Assembly (NCBI GenBank): GCA_009801085.1
Contig: VNWV01000003.1
Coordinates: forward strand, 1,984,001 to 2,048,000
DNA from: Lasiodiplodia sp. COLG20
Lineage: Eukaryota; Ascomycota; Dothideomycetes; Botryosphaeriales; Botryosphaeriaceae
Direction: 5' to 3'
Length of the DNA stretch: 64,000 nt
Positions 33,286 through 45,450 of the stretch are shown here, piece after piece. The notes under the pieces are model-generated. The model saw only the letters and a program-made list of their open reading frames with translations, made no database searches and was not told the origin of the DNA. The position numbers and the translations under genes are program-made. How positions within the stretch are numbered: position 1 is the stretch's first letter; every line of letters begins with the position of its first letter.

Positions 33286-35530
33286 ATAGCATTGCAATGG
33301 AGTCGAAGTGATTGAGTTTCTTATCCAGATGCTTTTTTCCCGGATGTTTCGTACAATCATACACTGACGAAAGCTTCAATTACTCATTTTGAGGGAGGGA
33401 ATACTAAGGAAACGACCATGTACCGACTTGAAACATCGCACGATCATAGCCATGTGGAATTCTTCCTGGGCAGATTTTTCCCTCCTTTTCTGTGGAGTCA
33501 ATGCAGCTGGCAGAGAGAAAGAGGAAGGGAGAGAAAGCGATCTATAGCGGTATGGGTCTGATCGCAAAGACTATCTATCTCCTGCATACTGCATCTCTAA
33601 TGGTCGCGCACTGCAGCAGTAGTGGCGATCTGCAACAGAAGCGGGACGGACGAAGGGAGGGTGCAACAGCTAGCTTTTTTAGAGTACATAAGCATGCATG
33701 TGAATGCGCGGACGCAGACGCGGGCACTCGGGTCGGCGGCACTACCAGGGTAGACTAAGAAACGGCGAGAACCGTTGGTGGCGCAAGAAAACGCCACCCT
33801 GCAGTAGCAAGTAAATGCGCCTGCAGTGTTGTTGGCTCCCGGGGGGTGCGCCACCCCGTGCTATTGGACCATTCTGTCAAGAGCTGGAAAGAGGGGCAGG
33901 AACGGAAGAGAAAGCGCCAGACAATGACAGGCGCCAAGATGAATCCAGACTGCAACCAGGAGCGCGGTGGCGCCGGTTCAGCTGGCGCCATGTTGTTTAA
34001 ACGCCGACCCATGCCACGCTGCACCATTCTGGTGCAGGCTAGATGCAAGATGGGGTTGTACACCCACCTATATGCCTGCCTATAAGACTACCGCCATTCT
34101 GGTAAACGCAGTGACCAGGTCCGACAGATGGCTGGGTGCAAGGTCGCATATAAATGCGTCTGACGCTGCGAACCTAAACACTACAGGCGTAGCAAACAAG
34201 GAATGGCAGCCCCACCCGGTTGATTTGGCGTGAAATAGGACCGATAGTCTAGAGCAACAACAAGTCAATGTTCGCAGCAACGGCGTAGTTAATGACGAGG
34301 CGAACAAGGCAGGAATACGACGAGCCAAGCAGGCCGGATCCGGAGTGCATAATATCCACTCCAAGGTACTAGCCCTCGAGAAGATCGCGTCCATACACCT
34401 CAACAACCAAGGCATGGGAGCGACCCTGCGACGCATTGTTCGGGCAGCGCAACGCGTGACTGCTGCCAACTTCGTGGTGCAACCCGCCCGCTTCCGGAGT
34501 GTCGCCTCGGTTGTCGCCGAAGAGCGTTTCCTCCGGCCTCTGCCATGTCCAAGCAAGGGAGCTATTTCGAGAGTGGATGCGTCACCAAGTCGTTCGGCCG
34601 TACAGTGGTAGCTAGCATGAAACTCCTGCGTTCTTGGTAGGTAGCCTAAGAAAAGGAGTCGGATCGGAATTGCTAGCCGCTCGGCAGATTCGACTTCGGC
34701 CGCGGTTCGGGAGAGTGACGTTTGCTTGACGAGTCCATGCTCTTGAATCATCCGTGCCCCGGAACGGACTTGGAATCGCGATCTGTCGTTAGGAATCTCC
34801 GAGACATAAGGAAAGACAACAAGAAAGGTGGGAAGGATAACCCGCCGAATTGATTTTGTACTCTGTTAAGTGAAGAGCGAGGTGAAACAAAAATAAAAGG
34901 AAAGAGTAAACTTTTTTGTTTTTCGATACCCGGCTTGAAAGCAGAAGTATTAAACGCCTGACCGAACTTCAAACTTCGAGTGGGAATAGCAAGAGCAGAA
35001 TTTCATCCCAGCATCCCACGCCATGGTTTGTTTCGCATGAAAAAAAAAATGTCAGAAAGGACAAAAAAAGTCGGCCAACGTCTCCCGCATCGCGCGGATG
35101 GCGTGTGATCAGACAAGTGTACCAGGGGGAACGTGACGAGAGGTATAAGAAGGCAAATACAGATGGCAGAATCCCACTCCACGCAATGCAATTAGTGATG
35201 GCAAAAGCCAAAATGCTTCCGCGGAGAGGAGCAGACCAGAGGGGGGAATCTGTGAAGAGTGAAGGCCCAAAGAAAAAAGGACAACGCTTGCACGCAGCCT
35301 CAATTTTTAGTCCTCTCTTTTTACGAATCGAAGAATCGAAGGGCGAATCCAACCAGCCATTCTATGTGCAGAACTTCATCTCAAACAAAAACAGGGAAGT
35401 CGAGCCTTCTATAAAGGACGGAGAAACGCCTCGCATAAGCAGTCCGGTTGGAAGCATCCATAAGGCGTGGGGAAATATAGGTCGTGACACAACTCGTCTT
35501 GCGAGGCAAATGTCTGGAGCGACGTCTCGT

Positions 35531-35643
35531 CAGGCTAATGCGAATTAATCCGTTGACAATCTATGCCAACGAGTTTTCCGGAGGGGCGATTTCAAGGGAA
35601 GCCGTTGACGCGCACTGTCCATATTTCAATTCGCATTAGCCTG
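35531..35643. repeat. Perfect 16-bp inverted repeat with 81-nt spacer
   Basis: Left arm CAGGCTAATGCGAATT (35531-35546) is the exact reverse complement of the right arm at 35628-35643. The spacer also carries CCGTTGAC twice (35550-35557 and 35602-35609). The right arm is 37 bp beyond the stop codon of the Sfp1-like gene, so the hairpin would lie in its 3' UTR or terminator region. Confidence 0.85.
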
Positions 35644-35680
35644 TCGTTCGAGCGGAATGAAGCTTGTCGTATCGGTCGAG

Positions 35681-38349
35681 TCAGAACATGCCATCGTTGC
35701 CCATCCCTGCCATCCCTGCGCCAGCAACGTTGACATTCATGCCTTGCAGGTTCGCAGCGCTGAGAAGGTTCATCGCATTGAGCTTGAGCTCCGGATTGCA
35801 GGGCGGAGAGTGTGCGCGGTGGTACTTGAGGCCGTTCAGGTTCTTGTATCGCTTGCCGCACGTCTCGCAACGGTACGGCTTTTCCTTCTCCATGCCGACG
35901 GTGCCAGGATATGGCACGGAAGTCTCCGGATCGACAATAGAAAAGGTGCCGTCGGCGTTTTCCTTAAGCTGTTGGTTTTGGTGTCCGTGCTGTGCAGGAA
36001 TCCGAGCGTTAGTGATGGAGATCATCCAATTTTTTTTGTCATCAGGAGCCATTCACTCACCTGCTTGTGGTACTTCAGACCGTTCTGGTTCTTGTATGCC
36101 TTTTCGCACCCAATCACCGGGCATTTGAACGGCTTAATCTCCTCGCCAGGGAAAATACCACCGTTTGCCATGATCAGCTGCGATGCGCGGAGCTGCTTGG
36201 CCAGCTCGCTGTCCGTGCCAAGCTTTCCTTGCCGAAGCGCAAACTGCAACTGCTGTGGCGTTAGACCATTGCTTTGCTTGCTGTACAGCCGCTTAGCCGG
36301 TTGGTCTATTGTGCCATCGATGCAGTCATAGCCGTTTTGGTTGAAGCCCATGTTCCCAAAGTCCATGTTGTTGCCCTGCATCATCTGCGCGTTCATGCCC
36401 ATTGGCAGCCCGCCAAAGTAGTTGCCGAGGTCCTGGTCAAACTCGCCGGGAGTGCCCGGCACCGACGAATCCGGCGTTCTCTGCTGGCCCGCCCCGCCTA
36501 GCGTCGGTGTGTTTACTGACGAGACGGTAGGGTTGTTCTGCAGAGGGAATCCAGGGTGGTTGGTGTTGGGCGTTGTCGGAGTCGACGTCCTGAAAGCTTG
36601 GTTCTGGACGTTATTTGCAAGGTTGATATTCAGCTGCGGCTGCCGGTCGTTGTTCTGGCCGAACTGCGGCGGTTGCGCGCTGAATTGCTGCTGCGGACCG
36701 CCCATTGGCGTTTGCGGATCATCCATCTCCATGTCCTCGAGCGTGTCCATGTCCTGCACAGTCGAGAGCTGGCTCTTGTTGAAGCCGTTGCTTGTGAACT
36801 GCTGGTTCTGAAATTGCTGGGGCCTGAAGCCATTCTGCTGGTGCGGCATTTGCTGGTTCTCAGCCTGCTGAGGATTGATGCCACCAGAGGTAATGGAATT
36901 TCTTCCGCCATTGTTGAAGCCGCCCTGGCCGGATATCGATGACCTCTGCATGGTCGCAGACGGCGCAGCGTGGCACTCTTCGAAATGTTGCAGCAGCTCG
37001 TGCAGCGAATCCAGCGTGAGGCCGCAGCAGTTGAAGTCCTTCATGAAGTTCGCCTCCATCTTTGGTAGATACGATGAAGAATGAAAGGAAGGGGAGCGGC
37101 CGAAAGCGTAGGGCGACGTGCCAGCCATCACAATACTATTGAGTGCAGGTTAGCCGGGCCAATTGTTGCAAACGGGTGGGGAAGGGAATGCCGGGGAAGC
37201 GGCCGAGGAGACGCATATGACGTAGCCGACGCGGAGGCAGCACAGGCGACAGAGCACCGAGTCGAGCGGCTCCAGATATTTGGAAGGACGCTGGAATGGT
37301 GGGGGGGTGGGAGTGGGGGAGTTTTTTGGGCACGTACTCATCTCTGATCCAGCTGCCGACGGAGACACCGCCCCAGCTCATGCCGTTGAGAAGGCTGCCG
37401 GCAGTGGTGCTCTCTCGCCGCGGGCGATCCTTCACGGAGATGGGGCGAGCTCCAGTGCCATAGTAGGAGCCAATGTGGCTGATGGAGTCCTGACGGGCGC
37501 CTATGCTCAGGCGGCCATCGTTGCCACTCCTCGGAGCCGAGGTGGGCGTGGCTATGGGCTGGGCTGCGGCTCCCTGGAGAGCAGCGCTGAGTGTTGATGT
37601 TTGGTTCCGCGGCGAGGTTGAGTTCTGCCGGGAAGTGGCGATATCCACAGGACCGTCGATGGCCGCCATCTGTGCCGCACGGTTGGAAGCCTGGTGGAGC
37701 GAAAGCGGTTGCTGCCCGATCCCGAGAGGCGGAGGCGAAGCGGGAAGCAGGGTGCAGTCGGCGGCGTCGTCAAACAAAATGTCGCCGTCAAGCTCGAGCG
37801 GGTCGAGCGGGTGGGCGTGGCCGGAAGGCGTGGACTGCCAGGAGAAGTGGAGGCCCTTCTCCTTGAAGCGAGCGGGCTCGGGGTGGGCGAAGACGGGAGT
37901 GGTGACTGGAGTGGGGTCGACGGTGCTCTCGCGGTCGAGGGCGGAGGAGTTGGGGGAGTTGGAGAGAGGAGGAGGCGTCTGTAGGGAAGCCAGCTTCTCG
38001 GTGGAGCGGCGGACGGCGGTTATGTCAATCGGCGTGCCAGACTCGGCGAGTGGGATCGGCTCAGTCGGTGGAGCCGCTGGATCGAACCAAGCAGGTGGAA
38101 CGCGGCGCTGGGCAGTGGCAGGACGCGCGAGCCAGGCCAAATTAACGGAGTGGATGCGGATGGCGAGGGCGGGCGCGGTTAGGTAACTAAGGCGACGGCG
38201 CTGAGCAGCGGAACGGTTGACTCGCCTGGCGCTATGATGCAGTCGGCCAATGGCGGCCGGAACTAGCAGGGCCGCGGGCTGGGTACGAAAGGGCACGGGT
38301 GCGTGTCGCGGCGAGCAGTGCTGAGGTTGGGGGCGGAAGGCTCGCGCAT
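35681..38349 (-). CDS. sfp1: Sfp1-type C2H2 transcription factor
   Basis: The well-supported exons are ...-37338, 37135-36061 and 35989-35681. Introns at 37337-37136 (202 nt) and 36060-35990 restore [14 protein letters not shown] and the first zinc finger. Conserved parts are [19 protein letters not shown] with [12 protein letters not shown] near the middle, [20 protein letters not shown] plus HKQHGH (finger 1) and [20 protein letters not shown] (finger 2). Between the fingers lies [20 protein letters not shown]. This is the signature of fungal Sfp1, a TORC1/PKA-responsive activator of ribosome biogenesis and cell size. The 5' end is uncertain: the frame is open to 38413 but has no ATG upstream of the internal QMAAIDG. 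A tentative first exon, 38349-38287, joins in phase at 38200 (donor GTACCC, acceptor CTCAG), giving about 769 aa. Confidence 0.82.
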
Positions 38350-39515
38350 GTGACGGCACGCGAGCTGAGCAATACGTAGGTGCTGGGCGGGTGTGCAGAG
38401 GTAGCTGAGGCACGATGGCCAGCGGCGGCGGCGAGCAGCATTAATCACTGCCCTGCCATCCCTTCGGCCCTTCCTGGCAGTCGCGCGCGCCACAAGTGCA
38501 GCAGGGCTGCCGTTGCTCGCGGCAGCCTTCTCGAAGCTCGCCGACTAGATGGGGCCGGGCCACACGTGGAGACGGATCTGTCCTGCTCGCGGCGTCGCAC
38601 GCGTGGTGGGCAAGACGCACCCCTCGCTTCCGTGACCTCATGGCCTGCGTGCGAATGAGTCGAGCATGCGCAAGACGATCCACCAGCCTCCGCCGCCCGC
38701 CTCCTCCACGTCGTCACCACCGCAAGCGAGCAAGACCCTGAGGGAGCTTCCTCGGGCAGAACAGTGACGCCGCGCACGACCGTTTCGCCCAGTGGGGCGC
38801 TGCCGGACTTCTCTCCACTGGCTGGCGAAGAGGCCGCCGCGCCCAAGCAGACGACGACAGCGGGCGGGAACCCTTCCCCAGAGGGCCGAGGGGCCGTTTC
38901 CCGCCAGGCCCATGGCGCAATGACTGCTGCTGGAACCTTTTTGTTCCTGCCCGGCCCTACGGCGAAGCGCTGCGATCGGCCAAGCCCAGCGTCGTCTCTG
39001 CGAGTGCTTCGGCGGTCCACTGTGGTGATCGCCCTCGGCCGTGCCTGATGCTGTGCTGTGTCACGCCGCAGGGCCGCCGCCCGTCACCGACCACCGCCTG
39101 CATGCGGAGGCTCGTCGCCGTCCAAATTGCACTGCGAGCGCGCCATGCGCGTCCACCACCGTTGCCCCGTAGCCTGAACCACAGCTTGCGCATCGCCGCC
39201 TACCCTGGTGCGCACGTGCGCCATCATCCCACACCATGATTACTGATTCTGTATTGTCATGTCGAGCCTCACCACAAAACGGCCGGGCGTGACCGCCTCG
39301 TGGGGCGCAACCCTCCCAAATAGCCGCTTTAAGCTGCCGGCCGGCTATAACGCGATGCGGCAGCCCACTAAAATGGTCCCTGAAAAACGAGATCCAGCCT
39401 AGCCCGACGTCCGCCCAACAACCACAGAGCCTCATGGTGATCCCAGCATCTCGACCGTCCAGCACGCCAGCCTTGCGCCCTGCCAGCTCCGCAAATAAAA
39501 CCCGTCTCGTATCTA
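38350..39515. other. Upstream region of the Sfp1-like gene
   Basis: This 1.2-kb GC-rich stretch lies between the Sfp1-like 5' end and the Dus3 3' end, both on the minus strand. It probably contains the Sfp1-like promoter and leader. Overlapping GC-rich frames on both strands lack motifs. Confidence 0.5.
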
Positions 39516-41918
39516 TCAGCCTTCCGCTTCGATCTCGTAGGCATTCGACTTGTGTTTCGGCGTGAACTTGAACGTTTCAGGCGCCTTGCCAAGGAACATC
39601 TCACTGATCTTGATCCAGTCCTTGTAATTGTCCGACGCCATTAGCGTCTCCATCTCGTCGCGGCCCTTGAACGCCGGCGCGCGGTCTTGGATGTTTGGCG
39701 GCAGCTGCTCCAACAGCCCGATCGGCGTGTATCGGCAAGTGAAGCTGAGCCATTCCAGCAGAAACCGGCGAGTCGTGCCAACGCCCATCTCGTCAGACCC
39801 CCACGTCTCCAGCCCGTACTTGACGAACTTCTCAATGTACGTCAGGCGCTCAGATGACCGCTTATCGAGATACTGCTCCTTCTCGATTTCCTCGAAGATC
39901 CACGGCTTGATAAGCGCGCCGCGTGCTACCATGACGGAATCCACCTTGTGCTCGGTTACGGCCCTGTTGTAGTCTGCATGCGAGTAGCAGTCGCCATTGC
40001 CAACAAAGTACACTTTGCCGCCATTGGGCAAGTGCCGCGGATCGACATCCGCAGCCGTGTCGACCGCTGCAGCTTTTTCGGCGTTGAGCCGATTAATCAG
40101 CGCTGCCACCTCTGAGATATATCCCCAATCGGCCGATCTGGTGTAGCGCTGCTGGCGGCTCCTGCCGTGCAGCGTGATGGCAGCCACGCCGCAAGGACCT
40201 TCTCCGGATTTGCGAGCCTCTGGGGTGCCGAGAACCAGCCTCTGGACCAACTTCTCCGCAGTAGGCTCGTTGTCCTTGACTCCCATGCGGATCTTGACGG
40301 TGATGGGGATGTTCTCGGAGACAGCGTTCATGCCGCGTAGCATCTTATCAAGCTTTCCCTGTGCGTCAAGCAGGGCAGATCCGGCGCCCTGCCGGTACAC
40401 GAGGTCTATCGGACAGCCACAGTTGAGGTCGATGGCGCGAAGGTGGGGTGCCAGGGCGGTGAGGACCTCGACCGTCTTGAGCGCGATCCACGGCTTGTTC
40501 CCCGCAATCTGGGCGCCAAACTTGAGGTCTTTGCTGTTGTCATATCCAGCGACGACGTCACTTTTGCCTAGGAACCTTGGTGGCGTAGCTTCCGATTCAT
40601 GCGCTTTGATCAAAGCCCACTCGCTCTTAGCTCCCTGAACCAACGGCATGCCCATCGCCATCTCGGACCAGGTAATCTGAGCGCCGAGATCCACACATAG
40701 CCGCCTAAACGGGAGATTTCCCTGTGTTGTCAGGGGAGCTAGAACGGGAGTTTCCGGGCCATAGTAAATCCGGCGCTTCTCTGACGGCAAGAACGGAGGC
40801 TCTTTGTACTGTGCTCTGTTGTCCTCTCTGGCATCTGCGTCTCCAGGGTCCTTCTTCTTCAGTTCCTCGTTGAACTGGTTCAGATACTCCAGGTAAGCGT
40901 CGGCCCGTGGTGTCTTCCTCTTCTTCTTGCTCAGCTCGATCTTCGCTTGCGGGGAAACGACGTTGACGTGACCCAGCTCGTCACCCAGCTCAGCCTTTGC
41001 CTTATCAGCCCTAGCCTTCCGCTCTGGATCCTCGATGAGGACGAGTTCCTTGCGGCCATCGGGATGCGCCACCTCTTCCGAATGGGTGCCCACCAGCCGA
41101 CACTTCCAGCCAGCAGGGCACCAGCCTCTTACATCCCAAATGGGGCATATCTTGAAGGTTGAGAGATCTTCGCGTTTACCTTCCTTCAGGTACTTGCGGA
41201 TGTCATGCTCGTACTTGCATTTCTCGGCGAACTGGCATTCCTTCGGGGAGAATTCGTTGCTGAAGGCCACGGTGGAACAAAGCTGAAGGGTGTCGCGTTG
41301 CCTGAGATGCTCGCGGGCTTTATTCTGGCCCCTCTCTTTGTCTTTCCTCCCCTTCTTCCCTGTCTTTTGCTCACCGGCTTGGGTGGCATGCTTAGAGGCC
41401 TCAGCAGCGTCATCGTCCGGATCCTTCTGGGCCACGACTCGGCCGTGTCTCAGAGAGGCCGGATCGATGAGATACCTGGCGAGTCATTAGCCGGAGAGGC
41501 GTCCAATACCAGCGTCATAGCCCGTGGACTTACTCAGGCTTGATCGGCGCAACCCCCTTCTGTCTGCTGGAGTCGACTTGGCCTGCGTCGACGACGTCAG
41601 ATCATGCTTTCGATGGGCATTGCGATTTCGATCGTGGATACCTTTCTCCAATTTGATGCGCTTCGCCGGGGAGCTCTCAAACTCACCTCCGTGGCGCGGA
41701 GATGCTGGTTCAGGTAAACCGTGACGCTCGACCTTCTCTGCTTTGGTCATGGCTGAATCGCCAGGCAATGGCGGCTGAGGCGGGTGGGCTGGGTCAGTGG
41801 TGACGGTTCCAGACGGCGGCGGCCCTAATGCAGCCGACTCGTCGACGGGATTCGGCGGGATTGCAGCCGAATTTGCCGGCAAAGGCTCGGTGCGCAGGAT
41901 TTCGTCCTCGCCAGACAT
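39516..41918 (-). CDS. dus3: tRNA-dihydrouridine(47) synthase, Dus3
   Basis: Three exons give 761 aa: 41918-41642, 41582-41534 and 41475-39516. The 49-nt second exon is needed for the conserved [19 protein letters not shown]. The N-terminal ~170 residues are low-complexity with KRIKLEKG. Two CCCH zinc fingers follow (~173-240, with [12 protein letters not shown] and [13 protein letters not shown]). The FMN-binding TIM barrel starts at about residue 350 ([20 protein letters not shown]). It contains [20 protein letters not shown], whose second Cys is the expected catalytic proton donor, and [18 protein letters not shown]. The enzyme reduces U47 in the variable loop of cytosolic tRNAs using NADPH. 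Length and domain order match fungal Dus3. It shares a divergent promoter with the coiled-coil gene. Confidence 0.94.
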
Positions 41919-42461
41919 TTCGCGAAAAGTAAAGGGAAGCGTGACTTGAGTTGCGGTCTCGACAGCCCGGGCGGAAATGGTGTTGGCCGAACGAGGAAAG
42001 AGGCCCGCCGAGACGGCGTGACAGAAGCCGCAACGTGACCGAGGGTTTTCCGGCCTGGGCAAAAAGCGGCAGCTCGCAAGTCTCGCTGAGCAGAGAGGTG
42101 GTCTTTGGATGAGGTTGATGGAAGTCGAGGTGAAAATCTTCGTAGATTCGACGTCACGTGCAGCGCTATCGCAGGTAGCTGCGGCCCAATGATCCTGTCG
42201 CGGTCTGGGGCCGTCCAAGCGCTGAGACAGGCACGGCTGGGGAACCGCGGGTGCAAGCAATTGATGCACGTAATGCACCTACCTGGGTGCCTGGTTCTCT
42301 GGTGGCAAAAGATTTGCTCGTGTGCGTCGAAGAGTGCAAGGCGATGCAGCGTCGAGGCCTGGACCGAGCGCGGCGCCCACCTAGCAACGCCGTTGTTTAC
42401 GCCGCGTTCCCTCAAGAACACCAATCTCGCACGCCACCCCGCACCCAACGCCAGGCCCCAA
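41919..42461. promoter_or_regulatory. Divergent promoter, Dus3 / ADIP-like gene
   Basis: 543 bp separate two outward-facing ATGs. No supported gene lies between them. The plus-strand frame that enters from the left is open but its first supported ATG is at 42462. Confidence 0.5.
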
Positions 42462-44498
42462 ATGGATCCGCAGAGCCTGAAAAGCGCGTCCGGATATCTC
42501 AACAACCTGCTGCTGGCTCGTGGCCTTCTGCGCAATGGCAAGCCCATCGAATTCGCGCATCCGTCCAAGGGCGAAGGCGGCAAACAGGAAACAATGGCCC
42601 AGATCATCAACCTCGTCCACGATCTGATCTTGCGCAGAGATGTACGCTTCCTTCCACGCTGACATGCTGCCTCCTCCTGATTGCATTTCCGGCCCATAGC
42701 GCGAGCAGGAGCAGCGCGACTCCCTCAGCCAGACGCTGCGCGCCGTCCGCGCCGAGAACCAGCAAGCTGCCTCCACCCTCGATCGTTTGACACAGCGCAG
42801 CGAAGATTTACAGCGCCAGTTATCGCTCGCTCAATCGTCTGAACGCTCTGCCAAGACCGCCCTTCGCTCCGCCGAAAGCTCCGCCCGTTCGTTGCGCGAA
42901 GAGATGGTCCGCCTCAAGGCCACCGTGCAACAGGTCCGCACCGCTTGCGCCAACGACGTCCGCAAGCGCGACGTGCAGATCCAGCGCTTAAAGTCACACC
43001 TTACCGCGCAGCAGAGAGGAAACAAGACGGGGTTGGTCGGCGCTAGCATCACCATCACTCCAGGCTCCATGTCCACCGTCCCCACCAGCATGGGCAGAGA
43101 TGACGATATGCCCAGCCTTGAGGATGCGGAGTACAGCCTCAGACAAGAAACCACAGAGTTCCTCACCCAACTAAGCCAGAGTCTGAGCGACGAAAACGAC
43201 AATCTCATCGGCCTGGTCAGAAGTACGCTTGCAACTTTGAGGGAATTACAGGGGATGCCAGAGCTCGGTCACAATGAAGAATCTGCACATGTAGATGGCG
43301 AATGTCTGGACACCACCATGGCCCATGCGCTCCCTACTTCGTATGAAGCTCTGGCTACCGACATGGATCATGTACTTGAACACCTGCGGTGCCTGTTGAC
43401 GAACCCCAATTTCGTACCCATCTCAGAAGTGGAATCGCGAGAGGATGAGATCATGAAGCTACGAGACGGCTGGGAAAAGATGGAGTCCAGGTGGCGCGAT
43501 GTGGTCACCATGATGCAGGGCTGGAGACAGCGCATGATGGACGGCGGCGACACAATCACGCTCGACGAACTGAGAATGGGGCTCTGTCCTGGAGGCATGC
43601 TTGCTCCCGTCGAGGAGGAGGACGAAGAAGAAGACGAAGGAGAAGTGGAAAGCGAAGTGGATACGGAGGATGAGGAGGAATATGATATTGACGAGGAGCC
43701 GGCACTTCCTTCACCGGAGAAGCCTGTGCCTGAGAGCAGGAAGACGGACCTTTTCGACATCAAGCTCGATCCGACACCGCATAACGCCCTTCGGGAATCT
43801 GACGGCAACATGAAATCCCCTCGGAAGGTGATCTTCGCACCCTCAAATAACAACACCCCCAACCATGCCTTCACCGACGAGAACGCCTCAGAAGTCGACC
43901 TGGTCAAGTCCGGATCTAGAGCTAGTTCCAAATCGAACTCAAGATCAGGCTCCAAGCCTTCATCCACAAGCAACCCGCTGTCCGCGCCCAGGCAATTGCC
44001 GCAGCCCCCAGTGTCTGAAGTGCGCGGTAGACCCACGCCTCGTCCAAGCGGCATCCCACGTAGTGTACGATTCCTCCCCCCCAATACTTTAGTATTATGG
44101 AATTTCACCCCCGGAGTTTATAAAAAAACTAATTTTGCTTTTTCAAATTATAGACCCGCAAACGCCGCTCTTCTCCACTCCCACACGAAGACGAGCCATC
44201 TCCGAAACTGACAGTGCAAGAAAAGCTCTCCATCGCAGCGCAAGAAGCTGAAGAAGCTGCTGCTCTTGCGGCTAGGACTGCGGCAGCCGAGAAAAAAGAA
44301 GCGGCAGACAACCGAAAAGTCACGGCCGCCGCTGCCATCACCACCACCGAAAACGACCCCATAGTTGAGGAGAATGAAAACGTCAACACGCGTCCTAGGC
44401 GGACACCACGTAGGAGTAACATTAAAGGTAGAACGAAGCGGAGGAAGAGTACCCTGAGCCCTGAGGAGCTTGAGGCGTTGATGGGGTTGGCTGATTAG
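42462..44498 (+). CDS. Coiled-coil protein, afadin/alpha-actinin-binding (ADIP)-like
   Basis: Three exons (42462-42641, 42700-44064 and 44154-44498) give 629 aa. The N terminus (SLKSASGYLNNLLLARGLLR, FAHPSKGEGG, TMAQIINLVHDLILRRDREQ) matches the start of the ADIP/SSX2IP family. In animals this family links to centrosomes and actin; fungal members are little studied. A long coiled coil follows (~60-150: REQEQRDSLSQTLRAVRAEN and heptads after it). A second helical block (~215-280) precedes an acidic low-complexity stretch (residues ~300-335, mostly Glu and Asp). The C terminus has a Lys/Arg/Ala/Glu helix (QEKLSIAAQEAEEAAALAAR) and ends in STLSPEELEALMGLAD. The second intron is unusually AT-rich (89 nt). 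A role at the spindle pole body or septum is plausible but only inferred. Confidence 0.82.
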
Positions 44499-45450
44499 CT
44501 AAGTGACTAGGCGAGCGGAGGAATTATGGTGAAGTACAAAGTACTGTCGCATGGTAGGGCGTTTTCCCTTTGCCCTTTTCTCCCCTTTTATTGGATATTG
44601 AATTGTGAGCGACGGCTTGTTTGTGGGTTACTGTGGACCGAGGATCCCATTTAATGAATTATGTCCATACTTTCAACGATGATGGGAAAGCGTGCCTATA
44701 GCACTACTCACATAGCCAAACATGGTGGTATCTATCAGGTAGGGCCTAAGGAGTCACCTTTGACTCATTCATCTTTGAGTTCAACTTGGCTGGCCTCCAC
44801 GCATTAGTCATTGGTTCCTACTGTCGTGACTCTTAATTCTCATGCATGTGGACAAGATTCTCATGGTAAACTTAGGCGTCATATCGTTGCATAGAATTTG
44901 TCCCTTTCGCCGAAAGTCCCTCTGGAAATTACATGCCTTCTTGATCAGCCACACAGGCAAGGATAAACAGAAAAGAAAGATATTTTTGTCTAGCCCCGAA
45001 CCAGAAAAAAAAATAAGAAATGTAGAAAGAGTAAGCCAGCTCTGAAAACCCCGTATATGTGCCTCTGTCCCGCCTTCTCCTTTCTCATCGGCTTTTCATT
45101 CTTTTGCACCGCATCAAAGGAAATTGAAGTCACTGTCTTAGCTACTCTGATTCCAGAAGAGAAAAAAAAAAGAAAAGAAAACACAAACTACCTCTCTGAC
45201 GGTGGGTAGATGCATCTCGTGCGGACTGAATATTGCAATTACCCTGAATTTTCATGGATGTCGTTACTCCAGCAAAACCGTGAAACCATGCCGAGGGTAT
45301 CAATGCGTTGAAGCCATTTTTGTTCGCTTGCCTGTGAGCCTGCACAAATATTGCAAGACTTCTAAGGTGCGTGCAAATGATAAACGAGAAAAGAAAGTCC
45401 GATCGAGAGCATCAGGGTGATTTGGGAAGAATGCCATGTACTCTTCATGG
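44499..45450. other. Convergent intergenic region
   Basis: This stretch of nearly 1 kb lies between two 3' ends. It is AT-richer than the genes and has short purine-rich runs. No gene or RNA was recognised. Confidence 0.5.

Larger units (their letters stand above)
31647..35680. other. 4-kb gene-poor region
   Basis: No supported gene lies here. The stretch has homopolymer runs (A12 at 32339, T17 at 33269), short overlapping frames and an inverted repeat near its right end. A weak plus-strand frame at 34345-34611 is discussed under findings. No transposase, reverse transcriptase or terminal repeat was recognised. Confidence 0.5.

Noticed and set aside
34916..35548. 210-codon plus-strand frame
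   Set aside because: Lys/Arg/Ser-rich, with no domain, no supporting splice sites and no family resemblance. It ends in the inverted-repeat region and is probably random.
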